From Methyloversatilis discipulorum (GTDB lineage Bacteria; Pseudomonadota; Gammaproteobacteria; Burkholderiales; Rhodocyclaceae): a DNA stretch of 64,000 nt. The position numbers and the translations under genes are program-made. The stretch is taken from positions 47,273 through 111,272 of the forward strand of contig NZ_JADMJL010000004.1 in the NCBI RefSeq assembly GCF_018780585.1, read 5' to 3'. The first letter of the stretch is position 1. Each line of letters begins with the position of its first letter. The notes below the pieces were generated by a model, which made no database searches, was not told the DNA's origin, and saw only the letters and a list, made by a program, of their open reading frames with translations. Below are positions 33,320 to 42,471 of this stretch, in pieces.

Positions 33320-34909
33320 TTGTCCAGCCTGATTCAATCCAGCCTGCGCCGACGCGGCGTCATCTGGATATTCTGCCTGCTGGTCATCGCCGGCAACTCG
33401 GCCTGGGTGTTGCAGAGCATGGACACCCTGGTCGAGGCCAAGACCCCGGTCGAACACGTACAGAACCGCCTGCGTACCAGCCGCGTGCTGCTGGAAACGC
33501 TGCTCGAAGCGGAATCCAGCCTGCGCGGCTACCTGCTGACCGGTGACCGGCGCTTCCTGCAGCCCTATCACAGCGCTCTGACCACGCTGCAACGCGTGCG
33601 CGGCGAGGTTTCGCGGCTGATGTCCGACGATCCGGCACACGCGCGGCGCGTGCCCGAACTGGACCAGGCTATCGACGACAAGCTGGCCGAACTGGACGAG
33701 AAGGCGACGCTGTTCAGCCAAGGCGACCGCGACGCCGCATTGATGCGCGTGGCCGAAGGTCACGGCCGCGAGCGGATGGAACGGGTGCGTCGGCTGATGG
33801 ACGACTACCGGACCGCCGAGCAGGCCATCCTCGACATGCACTTCGGCCGCCAGGCCGAAGCCATCCGCCACGCCTACCTCACCTTCACCATTTCGACCGC
33901 GATCAGCGTGCTGCTGGTCGTGCTGGTCGCCTGGCTGATACGCAATTCGGCCCGCAGCAGTGCGCAGGCGGAAGCGGAACTGCAGTCGCGCAACCGCGCA
34001 CTCGCCGAGGCCCTGGACAGCACGGCACGGCAGAGCGCGCACAGCAACGCGCTGTCCGAACTCGGGCGCTTCCTGCAGTCCTCGCGCGACATGGACGAGG
34101 CGATGGCGCTGCTCGACCACTACCTGCCGCAGGTCTTTGCAATATCGGCCGGCGCGCTCTACCTGACCGCCGCATCGCGCAACCAGCTGCGACTGGCCTG
34201 CCAGTGGGGCGACATTCCGAACGACGAATTCTTCGAACCGGGCGACTGCTGGGGCCTGCGCCGCGGCCAGCCCTACACGCAACCGGACGCCGAGGCGCCC
34301 ACCCGCTGCGCTCACCTGCACGCCCCCGAGAACGCCGGCAGCCGCTGCCTGCCGATCACCGCGCACGGCGAGGTGATCGGTCTGATCAGCCTGCATGGCC
34401 GTGGCCACGAGTACGCGCTCAGCGAAGAACAGCTGGCGCAGACGCTGGAACAGGTCGCTCTGTCGATCGGCAACCTGCAGCTGCGCGAGACGCTGCGCCA
34501 GCAGTCGGTGCGCGACGCACTGACCGGACTGTCCAACCGCCGCTACCTGGAGGAATCGCTGGCGCGCGAATGCGCGCGTGCGCAGCGCAAGAACCTGACG
34601 GTCGCGGTATTCATGATCGACGTCGATCACTTCAAGCAGTTCAACGACAGGCACGGCCACGAAGCCGGCGACGCCGCGCTGGCACGCGCCGAAATGCTGC
34701 GGGCCGCCGTCGAGAACCTCGAACTGAGCTTTCATGGCAGCGCGCTGGGCACGCTGACCATTTCGATCGGCGTCGCGCTCTATCCGCGACACGGTCACTC
34801 GCCGACCGATCTGATGCGTGCCGCCGACCAGGCCCTGTACGTCGCCAAGCGGAACGGACGCAACCGCGCACACCTGGCGGAAAGCGGCAGCCCGGCCATC
34901 GCTGCCTGA
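33320..34909 (+). CDS. Diguanylate cyclase-like protein lacking the GGDEF loop
   Basis: The 529-residue protein has a TM at residues 12-30, a CHASE3-like periplasmic domain to about 190, and a second TM. A GAF-like domain (about 240-395) follows, then a GGDEF-type domain starting RDALTGLSNRRY with FMIDVDHFKQFNDRHGHEAGD. Directly after GDAAL the chain jumps to ARAEMLR and the usual ending TISIGVALYPRHG. About 40 residues that should hold the RYGGEEF active-site loop are absent, in frame. It cannot be a normal cyclase. The start is TTG, since no ATG or GTG precedes the first TM and the frame is open back to the chemoreceptor stop; the ribosome site is weak. It is probably cotranscribed with that receptor. 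Confidence 0.85.
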   Translation: MSSLIQSSLRRRGVIWIFCLLVIAGNSAWVLQSMDTLVEAKTPVEHVQNRLRTSRVLLETLLEAESSLRGYLLTGDRRFLQPYHSALTTLQRVRGEVSRLMSDDPAHARRVPELDQAIDDKLAELDEKATLFSQGDRDAALMRVAEGHGRERMERVRRLMDDYRTAEQAILDMHFGRQAEAIRHAYLTFTISTAISVLLVVLVAWLIRNSARSSAQAEAELQSRNRALAEALDSTARQSAHSNALSELGRFLQSSRDMDEAMALLDHYLPQVFAISAGALYLTAASRNQLRLACQWGDIPNDEFFEPGDCWGLRRGQPYTQPDAEAPTRCAHLHAPENAGSRCLPITAHGEVIGLISLHGRGHEYALSEEQLAQTLEQVALSIGNLQLRETLRQQSVRDALTGLSNRRYLEESLARECARAQRKNLTVAVFMIDVDHFKQFNDRHGHEAGDAALARAEMLRAAVENLELSFHGSALGTLTISIGVALYPRHGHSPTDLMRAADQALYVAKRNGRNRAHLAESGSPAIAA

Positions 34910-34958
34910 GCGTCGGCGGCGCAGCGTATACTCGCGCTCGCCCATACATCGACACACC

Positions 34959-35804
34959 ATGCTCAGCTACCGCCACGCCTTCCACGCCGGCAATCCGGCC
35001 GACGTACTGAAGCACTTCGTACTGGTCGAACTGCTGCAGTACCTGAACCAGAAGGACAAACCCTACTGGTACATCGATACGCACGCCGGTGCCGGCGGCT
35101 ATGCGCTGGACAGCGGCTACGCGGCAAAGAACGCCGAGTACGCCGAAGGCATCGGCAAGCTGTGGGCTGCGCCCGATCTGCCTGCCGCGCTCGGCACCTA
35201 TGTCGACGTCGTGCGCGCCTTCAACGACGGCGATGCGCTGCGCGCCTATCCCGGTTCGCCGATGATCGCGCGCGCCCTGCTGCGCGAGCACGACCGGATG
35301 AAGCTGTTCGAACTGCACACGACCGACAACAAGCTGCTCAACGCCGCCTTCGCCGACGCCGGCCGCAGCGTGCGCATCGAGAAGCTGGACGGCTTTTCCA
35401 ACCTGAGGTCGCTGCTGCCGCCGCCGCCGCGGCGCGCGCTGGTGCTGATCGACCCGCCCTACGAAATGCGCGAGGACTACCGCTACGCCTTCGAAACGCT
35501 GCGCGACGCGGTCACCCGCTTCTCGACCGGCACCTACTGCCTGTGGTACCCGCAGCTGCAGCGCATGGAGTCGCGCGATCTGCCGGCCAAGCTCAAGCGC
35601 ATGAAGATCGACGCCTGGCTGCACGTGTCGCTGACCACGCGCACACCGTCGCCCGACGGTTTCGGCATGCACGGCAGCGGACTGTTCATCGTCAATCCGC
35701 CGTGGACGCTGCCGGCGACGCTGAAGGCGACGATGCCCTGGCTCACGAAAACGCTGGCTGCCGATGCCAGCGCGAAGTTCGAACTCGATTTCAAGATTCC
35801 GTAA
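34959..35804 (+). CDS. rlmJ: 23S rRNA (adenine-N6)-methyltransferase RlmJ
   Basis: This 281-residue protein begins with the family signature MLSYRHAFHAGNPADVLKH. The SAM-binding motif YIDTHAGAGGY comes near residue 40 and the catalytic DPPYE of N6-adenine methylases near residue 165. The C-terminal GSGLFIVNPPWTL is also typical. RlmJ methylates A2030 of 23S rRNA. The full length matches the family. The ATG was chosen at the conserved N-terminus. Confidence 0.95.
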   Translation: MLSYRHAFHAGNPADVLKHFVLVELLQYLNQKDKPYWYIDTHAGAGGYALDSGYAAKNAEYAEGIGKLWAAPDLPAALGTYVDVVRAFNDGDALRAYPGSPMIARALLREHDRMKLFELHTTDNKLLNAAFADAGRSVRIEKLDGFSNLRSLLPPPPRRALVLIDPPYEMREDYRYAFETLRDAVTRFSTGTYCLWYPQLQRMESRDLPAKLKRMKIDAWLHVSLTTRTPSPDGFGMHGSGLFIVNPPWTLPATLKATMPWLTKTLAADASAKFELDFKIP

Positions 35805-35813
35805 GGCCCTGCC

Positions 35814-36254
35814 ATGGTGCTGCAGACCTCGATCGACGCGATCACCCACGCCATCGGCCTCGCCGTGGCGCCGGTGTTCCTGCTCACCGCCATCGCCACG
35901 CTGATCACCACGCTGAACAACCGGCTCGGTCGCATCATCGACCGCCGCCGCGTCGTGCTGGCGCGGGGCGGCCAGCAGTGCGAAGACGAAACGATGAGCA
36001 ACGCCACCGAGCTCGAACTGCTGTCGCGGCGTGCGAAGCTGGTCTATCTGGCCATCCTGTTCGCCGTCGCCTCGGCGCTGATGGTCTGTCTGGTGGTGTC
36101 CTGCGCCTTCTTCGGCGTGCTGTTCACGGTGGTGCTGGCCGACCTGCTGGCCGGCTTCTTCGTGCTCGCCATGCTGGCGCTGATCACCTCGCTGAGCCTC
36201 TTCCTGCGCGAAGTGTTCGTCGCGGTCTTCACCGCCACCCACGCCAATCGCTGA
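35814..36254 (+). CDS. DUF2721 membrane protein
   Basis: This 146-residue protein has three predicted transmembrane helices (about residues 15-35, 78-100 and 105-130). Between the first and second is a basic stretch, NNRLGRIIDRRRVV. This matches the DUF2721 family of unknown function. It starts 9 bases after rlmJ and is likely cotranscribed with it. Confidence 0.8.
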   Translation: MVLQTSIDAITHAIGLAVAPVFLLTAIATLITTLNNRLGRIIDRRRVVLARGGQQCEDETMSNATELELLSRRAKLVYLAILFAVASALMVCLVVSCAFFGVLFTVVLADLLAGFFVLAMLALITSLSLFLREVFVAVFTATHANR

Positions 36255-36330
36255 CACCCCGACACAATCGGCACCTAAAGCCCTCTCCGATGCGGGCCGT
36301 TGACCCGGCATAAGGTCGACGGAGGGCTCC

Positions 36331-37443
36331 ATGGCGATCAACACCTGCTACGGCGCCAGCGCGTCGACGGATCCGGTCCGCGCGGTGGCCGAACTGGCGG
36401 CACAGACCGGCAGCACCGGCAAGGACGGGCTGCTGTTCTTCTGTTCGCCGGATGTCGACCTCGCGGTACTGGGTCGCGAACTGGCGCGTACTTTCCGGTG
36501 CCCGACGGTCGGTTGCACCTCGTCCGGCCACTTCGGCCCCGCCGGCTTCCAGCGCTCGGGCATCATCGGCGTCACCTTTTCGGGCGGCGGGCTGCGCCTG
36601 CGCACCTATCCGGTGACCCCGCTGGCCGCCTACGTCGACCAGGTGAGCTGCATCGCGGAGGACATCCGCGCCCGGTCGGACGCGACACCCGATCTGAACC
36701 GCTTCGGCATGCTGCTGGTGGACGGCCTGTCGATGGCCGAGGAAAGGCTGGTCGCGGCGCTCTACCAGCACGTCGGCAATCTGCCGCTGATCGGCGGCTC
36801 GGCCGGCGACAACCTGAAGTTCGAACACACCCACGTCTACGTTGACGGCCTCTTCCTGAGCGATGCCGCCGTCTTCACGCTGTTCGAGACCACCCATCCG
36901 GTGGCCACTATCAAGACCCAGCACTTCGCCGCAGGCAGCACGGAACTCGTCATCACGAGTGCCGACCCCGAGCGGCGCATCATTCATGAAATGAATGGCG
37001 AACCTGCAGCCAGGGCCTATGCTGAAGCGATAGGTCAGCGCATCGAGGCACTGACGCCCGCCGTGTTCTCGCGCCACCCCCTGGTGCTGCAACTGGGCGG
37101 CGATGCCTACGTGCGCTCGATCCAGAAGGTGAACGATGACCTGTCGCTGTCCTGCTACTGCGCCATCGACGAAGGGCTGATCGTATCGATCGGTCGCGCG
37201 CTCGATCCGCTGCAGACCATTGCCAGCGCGATGGCCGAACTCCGGCGCGACGTGCCCGAACCGGCGCTGGTGCTCGGCTGCGACTGCATCCTGCGTCGGC
37301 TGGAATTCGAGCAGGCAGCGATCGATGACGACATGAGCCGCCTGATGGCCGCCAACCTGCTGTTCGGCTTCTATACCTATGGCGAGCAGTACAACGGCCT
37401 GCACGTGAATCAGACGCTGACCGCTGTGGCGATCGGAGGATAG
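36331..37443 (+). CDS. FIST-domain sensor, NosP-type
   Basis: This 370-residue cytoplasmic protein has a FIST N-terminal domain (about residues 25-220, with FFCSPDVD, VGCTSSGHFGP and LIGGSAGDNLKF) and a FIST C-terminal domain (about 222-355, ending FGFYTYGEQYNGLHVNQT). In several proteobacteria such proteins (NosP) bind haem, sense nitric oxide and regulate a co-encoded histidine kinase. The arrangement here is the same: the kinase starts 2 bases later. NO sensing is inferred from family and context; haem binding cannot be confirmed from sequence. GGAGGG precedes the ATG. Confidence 0.82.
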   Translation: MAINTCYGASASTDPVRAVAELAAQTGSTGKDGLLFFCSPDVDLAVLGRELARTFRCPTVGCTSSGHFGPAGFQRSGIIGVTFSGGGLRLRTYPVTPLAAYVDQVSCIAEDIRARSDATPDLNRFGMLLVDGLSMAEERLVAALYQHVGNLPLIGGSAGDNLKFEHTHVYVDGLFLSDAAVFTLFETTHPVATIKTQHFAAGSTELVITSADPERRIIHEMNGEPAARAYAEAIGQRIEALTPAVFSRHPLVLQLGGDAYVRSIQKVNDDLSLSCYCAIDEGLIVSIGRALDPLQTIASAMAELRRDVPEPALVLGCDCILRRLEFEQAAIDDDMSRLMAANLLFGFYTYGEQYNGLHVNQTLTAVAIGG

Positions 37444-37445
37444 AC

Positions 37446-38555
37446 ATGCCCACCCTGCCGCAACCCGACATCGAGGCGCGCCTGAGCGAACTGGAACACA
37501 AGCTGGTCGCGCGCGACAAGACGATAGACGCGCTGAAGCGGCGCCTCGCCCAGCAGGACGAAGGCATGCGCAACTCGCCGTTCGCGCTGCTCGAACAGAA
37601 CATCAGCCTGGCCAACGTGGTCGCCCGCAAGACCGGCGAACTGGAGCAGGAAAGACAGGCGCTGCAGAAAACGCTGGGCGAGCTGCGACAGACACAGACG
37701 CAGCTCCTGCAGTCGCAGAAGATGGAATCGATCGGCCAGCTCGCCGCTGGCATCGCGCACGAGATCAACACCCCGACGCAGTACGTGGCCGACAACATGA
37801 GCTTCATCGACATGGCCACCACCTCGCTGCTGGCGCTGGCCGATCGCAGCGTCGCGGTAATCGCGACCCTGCGTGCCGGCGAGCCCGACCCCGCACTGCT
37901 GGCGGACTTCGACGCCACCCTGCGCCGGACCAAGCTCGACTACCTGCGCCGGCAGATCCCGGACGCGCTCGCCCAGTCGAAGGAAGGGTTGGCGCATATC
38001 GCGCGCATCGTCAGCGCGATGAAGGCCTTCTCCCATCCGTCGGGCGTCGACAAGGTGGCAGTGGACATCCGCGAGGTCATCGCGACCACGGTCACCGTCG
38101 CCCGCAGCGAATGGAAGTACGTGGCCGAGATCGATACGCAGGTCGATGACGACCTGCCCGACCTGCCGTGCCGACGCGACCTGATCGGCCAGGCGCTGCT
38201 GAACCTGGTGGTGAACGCCGCACACGCCATCGCCGAGACGCTGTCCGAGGGCGTGCGCGACAAGGGGCTGATCCGGATCACCGCGACACGCTTCGGCGAC
38301 CGGCACATCGACCTCAGCGTGGCCGACGACGGCCCGGGCATCCCGCCGGACATACGCGAACGCATCTTCGAGCCCTTCTTCACGACCAAGCCGGTCGGCA
38401 AGGGCACCGGGCAGGGTCTGGCCATGGTCTACACCACCGCGGTCGACCAGCACGGCGGCGAAATCATGTGCGAATCGGACGTCGGCCGAGGCACCCGCTT
38501 CACGATGCGTTTGCCGCTGTGCATCGACAACGACGAGGCAACGCCATGCAGGTAG
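37446..38555 (+). CDS. Soluble sensor histidine kinase, partner of the FIST protein
   Basis: This 369-residue protein has no membrane segment. Residues 8-95 are a coiled coil. The H-box [18 protein letters not shown] has phospho-acceptor His105. The catalytic domain shows the N-box ([10 protein letters not shown]), G1 (DDGPGIP), F-box ([11 protein letters not shown]) and G2 (GTGQGLAMV). There is no PAS or other input domain, which fits control by the separate FIST protein. It overlaps the next response regulator by 10 bases. Confidence 0.9.
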   Translation: MPTLPQPDIEARLSELEHKLVARDKTIDALKRRLAQQDEGMRNSPFALLEQNISLANVVARKTGELEQERQALQKTLGELRQTQTQLLQSQKMESIGQLAAGIAHEINTPTQYVADNMSFIDMATTSLLALADRSVAVIATLRAGEPDPALLADFDATLRRTKLDYLRRQIPDALAQSKEGLAHIARIVSAMKAFSHPSGVDKVAVDIREVIATTVTVARSEWKYVAEIDTQVDDDLPDLPCRRDLIGQALLNLVVNAAHAIAETLSEGVRDKGLIRITATRFGDRHIDLSVADDGPGIPPDIRERIFEPFFTTKPVGKGTGQGLAMVYTTAVDQHGGEIMCESDVGRGTRFTMRLPLCIDNDEATPCR

Positions 38556-39652
38556 TGTTCGTGGACGACGAAAGCCGCGTTCTGGCCGGCATCGAGCGCA
38601 CGCTGGTGATGCGCGAAACCGACTGGGCGTGCCGCTTCTTCACCAGCGGTCAGGCAGCGCTCGACGCGCTCGAAGCCGAGCCGGCCGACGTCGTCGTGTC
38701 CGACATGCGCATGCCCTTCATGGACGGCGCCGCGCTGCTCGGCGCCGTGCGCGACCGCTGGCCCGGCACGCTGCGCATCATCCTGTCCGGCCAGTGCGAC
38801 ACCGCGTCGACGCTGCGCATGCTCGACGTCGCTCACCAGTTCGTATCCAAGCCCTGCGACAACGCGGTGCTGCTGGCCGCGGTGCAGGCGGCGCTGGCGC
38901 TGCGTGCGATGTTCCGCGACGCCTCGGTGATCGACGTGATCGGCCGCGTGAACCGGCTGCCCAGCGCGCCGCGCATCTTTGCCGAACTGACCCGGCTGCT
39001 TGCCGATCCGGCCAGCGACAGCCGTCATGTCGCCCGCCTGCTGAGCAGCGACCCCGCGCTCAGCGCGCGCATCATGCAACTGGCCGGTTCCGCCTACTTC
39101 ACGCTGGGTGCGCGCATCACGAGCATCAACGACGCCATCACCCGCCTCGGCATCGATCAGGTACGGCTGCTCGTGCTCGCCTCGCAGGTATTCGCCGACG
39201 CCGCGACCGATCCCTTCGTCGATCACCTGCAACGGCGCGCGCTGCAGGCGTCCTGCCTGGCCGACCGCATCACCGCCGGCCGCCGCGGAGGCGTCGCCGC
39301 CACCGCTGCCTTGCTGGCGCGCATCGGCCTGCTGGTCGAACCGCTGCGCAGCGAAACGATGCAGGACGCCACCACCGTCTGCGACACGCCGCTGCACGCC
39401 GCGGTCGGCGCCTATCTGCTGGGCCTGTGGGGCCTGCCGATGGACATCGTGGACGCCGTCGCGCGGCACACCCACCCGGACCGCGCCTCCGCCCCCGGCT
39501 TCGGCCTGGCTGGCACCGTGCACGTCGCCGTCGCGCTGGCCAACGGCCAGACGCCGGACCTCGCCTATCTCGAACGCGCCGGCGTGAGCGAGCAGTGGCC
39601 GCAGTGGCAGGCCTACAACGCAGCACTCACCACGGACCATGACGATGACTGA
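38546..39652 (+). CDS. Response regulator with HDOD output domain
   Basis: This 368-residue protein has a receiver domain (1-120) with acidic pocket DDE and phospho-acceptor Asp53 in VVSDMRMPFMDG, Ser/Thr in ILSGQ and Lys in VSKPCD. An HDOD domain follows (about 130-340: LPSAPRIFAELTRLL, LLSSDPALSARIMQLAGSAY, SINDAITRLGIDQVR). HDOD domains act as signalling or scaffold modules without enzymatic activity. It overlaps both neighbours by 10 and 14 bases, strong evidence for one transcript and coupled translation. Confidence 0.9.
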   Translation: MQVVFVDDESRVLAGIERTLVMRETDWACRFFTSGQAALDALEAEPADVVVSDMRMPFMDGAALLGAVRDRWPGTLRIILSGQCDTASTLRMLDVAHQFVSKPCDNAVLLAAVQAALALRAMFRDASVIDVIGRVNRLPSAPRIFAELTRLLADPASDSRHVARLLSSDPALSARIMQLAGSAYFTLGARITSINDAITRLGIDQVRLLVLASQVFADAATDPFVDHLQRRALQASCLADRITAGRRGGVAATAALLARIGLLVEPLRSETMQDATTVCDTPLHAAVGAYLLGLWGLPMDIVDAVARHTHPDRASAPGFGLAGTVHVAVALANGQTPDLAYLERAGVSEQWPQWQAYNAALTTDHDDD

Positions 39653-40772
39653 AGACACCCTGCCTCGCGTGCTCTGCGTCGATGACGAACCCAACCTGCT
39701 GGCGGCGATGGAACGCACGCTGCACAGCCGCTTCGACGTGGTGACCGCCAATGGCGGTATCGCCGGGCTGGACGCCATCCAGCTCGGTGAGCCCTTCGCC
39801 GTCATCGTGTCGGACATGCGCATGCCGGGCATGGATGGCGCCACCTTCCTCGCACAGGCGCGCGAACAGGCGCCCGATGCCGTGCGCATCCTGCTCACCG
39901 GCCAGGCCGACGTCGAGTCGTCGATCGCCGCCATCAATCGCGGCGCCATCTTCCGTTACCTGTGCAAGCCCTGCCCGTCCGACGTGCTGATCGCCACGCT
40001 GGACGATGCCGTGCGTCACTACGACCGCGTGCGGGCCGAGCGCGACCTGCTCGAAACCACGCTCACCGCGGCGGTGAACACGCTGACGGAGGTGCTCGCC
40101 ATGGTGGCGCCCTGGGCCTTCCAGCGAGCCACTTTCGCGCACTCGGCGGTGCAGCACGCGCTGTCGCGGCTGGACTGGGCGGACGGCTGGATCTACAGCA
40201 TCGCCGCCGCACTGAGCCAGCTCGGCTGCGTCGGCATACCGCCCGAACTGATGCAGGCCGATGCCGCGCAACGTCATCTCGGCCCCGACGAAAAGAAGCT
40301 GCTGCGCGAACACCCCGAGGTGGCAAGCCGGCTGGTGGCGGCCATTCCGCGGCTGGATCTGGCCGCCGAGATCATCCGCTACCAGTCGGACAACCCGCCG
40401 CCCGACGCGCCGCTCGAAGTGATCCGCGGTGCGCCGCTGCTGCGCGCTGCGCTCGAACTGGAGCGCGACTGGTCACGTACCAAAGCGACGCGCAGCCCGC
40501 GCGACGTGCTGCGCACCGTGCAGCCACCGGTGCCCGACTACATCGTCAGGGCACTGGCCGACTTCCGCAGCGAGGTGAACCACCACCGCGCGGCGCGCGT
40601 GCGCGACCTGGTTCCGGGCTGGGTGGTGGACGAGGACGTGCGCTGCACGAACGGCATGATGGTGCTGTCGCGCGGCCACGAACTGACCGATACCGCGATC
40701 GCCGCGCTCAGTCGCCTGCTCGCCGCACAGGCCATACGCGAACCGATACGGGTGCGCAGCCGCGCCGACTGA
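39639..40772 (+). CDS. Response regulator with degenerate HD-GYP domain
   Basis: This 377-residue protein has a receiver domain with Asp59 in VIVSDMRMPGMDG and LLTGQ/CKPCP. The output domain aligns with HD-GYP phosphodiesterases but its metal ligands are gone: the usual LLHDIGKVGIP is ALSQLGCVGIP, HHE is replaced by RYQ, and the GYP signature is missing. HPEVASRL is retained. Cyclic-di-GMP hydrolysis is therefore unlikely. The Shewanella NO pathway includes a comparable non-catalytic HD-GYP regulator (HnoD) that modulates a phosphodiesterase, a plausible analogue. It is the last gene of the NosP-type operon. Confidence 0.85.
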   Translation: MTMTEDTLPRVLCVDDEPNLLAAMERTLHSRFDVVTANGGIAGLDAIQLGEPFAVIVSDMRMPGMDGATFLAQAREQAPDAVRILLTGQADVESSIAAINRGAIFRYLCKPCPSDVLIATLDDAVRHYDRVRAERDLLETTLTAAVNTLTEVLAMVAPWAFQRATFAHSAVQHALSRLDWADGWIYSIAAALSQLGCVGIPPELMQADAAQRHLGPDEKKLLREHPEVASRLVAAIPRLDLAAEIIRYQSDNPPPDAPLEVIRGAPLLRAALELERDWSRTKATRSPRDVLRTVQPPVPDYIVRALADFRSEVNHHRAARVRDLVPGWVVDEDVRCTNGMMVLSRGHELTDTAIAALSRLLAAQAIREPIRVRSRAD

Positions 40773-40833
40773 AGCGCCGGTCGCCCCGCATCACGGATCG
40801 CCGGCCAGCGCATTAAGAACGGTTAACAAATCA

Positions 40834-40849
40834 TGCGCCGATCGGCGCA
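40834..40849. other. 16-bp perfect palindrome
   Basis: TGCGCCGATCGGCGCA lies in the 178-base gap between the signalling operon and the PhoX-like gene. It could be an operator for the latter or a transcript-end hairpin; no T tract follows. No clear Pho box is visible in the gap. Confidence 0.5.
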
Positions 40850-40950
40850 GCGCGGCGGCCGATCTGCATCACGGGAATTGAACGCGCACTGGCTACCCTG
40901 ATCGTCACCTTGTCTTCTGCAAGGCGTTCATTCAATCAGGGAGTCCGACA

Positions 40951-42339
40951 ATGCAGCCCCGCAAGCTCGCCATAGCCGCCGCCATTGGCCTGATGGGCGT
41001 TTCCGCCCAGCAGGCTTACGCGGCCGACAACACCCACTTCGACAACTTCACCGCCCTGCCCGGCAACGTCGCCGCCGGCTCGCTGCCGGAAAGCGCGCCG
41101 CTGCAGCTGTCCTCGCCGCTGTTCTCGCAGAAGGTGCTGGCCGACCGCGTCACGCAGCTCGCCAACGGCCAGTCGAACAGCGGCAACTGGGACATGATCA
41201 CCGCCAACGAGACCGGTACCGACGCCGGTCGCTACCTGTTCATGCCCTTCGAAACCGGCGCCGGCGGCGTGCAGCGCACCGACCTGTGGACCGGCATCAC
41301 CAAGACCATCGTCCAGTCCGGCACCCAGGGCTTCGTGGCCGGCGACTTCTCGCGCTGGACGCCGTGGGGCACCTACATGACGGCTGAAGAGTCATGGGGC
41401 ACCAACAGCACCTACGGTCGCCTGTTCGAAGTGACCAACCCGCTGGCCGACACCTCCAGCGCCAACTTCATCCACCGCAACGTGGTACCCCGCGTGTCAC
41501 ACGAGGGCGGCGCGTTCGACAAGAACAACAGCTTCTACTTCATCGACGAATTCAACGGCGGCTCGATCTACAAGTACGTATCGGCGGCGCCGGGCGCGAC
41601 CACCGGTGACAGCTACTTCGACAAGGGCCAGACCTTCGTGTTGAAGGCCAATGGCGGCAACAACGCCAACGCCGTCGGCGCTGCCAGCTGGGAAGCAATC
41701 ACCACCGCGACCGGCACCCCGCTGGCCAGCACCGTGAACGCCATGGTGAACGTCGGTGGCGGCACCTTCTCGATGGATGGTCGTGCCGCAGCCGACATGG
41801 TCGGCGGCACCAACTACCAGCGTCCGGAAGACCTCGAACTGCAGGTGCTGGCCAATGGCGACGAAGTGCTCTACATCGCCACCACGACCACCAACGAGGT
41901 GTATTCGCTGAACCTCGCAACCAACGAAATGAAGCTGTTCGCCAGCCGCGCGACCTTCAACTCGGTCACCGGCGACGCCGTCGGCAGCGAGTTCACCAGC
42001 CCGGACAACCTGGCCATCGATGCCAACGGCAACATCTACATCATCGAAGACCAGCCGGGCGGTCGTGCCGACATCTGGTTCGCGCAGGATGCCGACCGCG
42101 ACGGCGTCGCCGAATCGCTGAGCCGCTGGGCCTCGCTGTCGACCGAAGGTGCCGAACCGACGGGCCTGTACTTCGACAAGTTCAACCCGAACGTCGCCTA
42201 CGTGAACATCCAGCACCCGAACAGCGGCAACGACACGCTGCTGCAGATCACCGCGGTGCCTGAGCCGGAGAGCTACGCCATGTTCCTCGCCGGCCTCGGT
42301 CTGCTGGGCATGATCGCGCGCCGTCGCAGCCGCGTCTGA
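40951..42339 (+). CDS. PhoX-like (DUF839) secreted protein with PEP-CTERM anchor
   Basis: This 462-residue protein has a signal peptide ending QQAYA-AD. The body resembles the PhoX/DUF839 beta-propeller (TAEESWGTNSTYGRLFEV, VSHEGGAFDKNNSFYFIDE, SPDNLAIDANGNIYIIEDQPGG with DADRDG, likely Ca2+-binding). PhoX proteins are Ca/Fe-dependent alkaline phosphatases, but catalytic activity cannot be confirmed here. The C-terminus VPEPESYAMFLAGLGLLGM plus IARRR is a textbook PEP-CTERM sorting signal, so the protein should be processed by an exosortase (not in window). AGGGAG precedes the ATG, and a strong terminator follows. Confidence 0.82.
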   Translation: MQPRKLAIAAAIGLMGVSAQQAYAADNTHFDNFTALPGNVAAGSLPESAPLQLSSPLFSQKVLADRVTQLANGQSNSGNWDMITANETGTDAGRYLFMPFETGAGGVQRTDLWTGITKTIVQSGTQGFVAGDFSRWTPWGTYMTAEESWGTNSTYGRLFEVTNPLADTSSANFIHRNVVPRVSHEGGAFDKNNSFYFIDEFNGGSIYKYVSAAPGATTGDSYFDKGQTFVLKANGGNNANAVGAASWEAITTATGTPLASTVNAMVNVGGGTFSMDGRAAADMVGGTNYQRPEDLELQVLANGDEVLYIATTTTNEVYSLNLATNEMKLFASRATFNSVTGDAVGSEFTSPDNLAIDANGNIYIIEDQPGGRADIWFAQDADRDGVAESLSRWASLSTEGAEPTGLYFDKFNPNVAYVNIQHPNSGNDTLLQITAVPEPESYAMFLAGLGLLGMIARRRSRV

Positions 42340-42445
42340 GCATTGCTGCCGGGGTCGGCCGACACCCGATCCATGCGTCGCACGCGGATGAATACGGTGT
42401 GAGGCACGGACCGGACATTGGTCGATCCCGACAGGCAAGACGACA

Positions 42446-42471
42446 GGGAGGGCTTAGTCCCTCCCTTTTTT
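42446..42471 (+). terminator. Rho-independent terminator of the PhoX-like gene
   Basis: GGGAGGG/CCCTCCC with loop CTTAGT is followed by six T. The T tract runs into the stop codon of convergent recG. Confidence 0.9.

Noticed and set aside
40773-40950. Pho box before the PhoX-like gene
   Set aside because: No pair of CTGTCAT-like direct repeats could be found; only a 16-bp palindrome is present.
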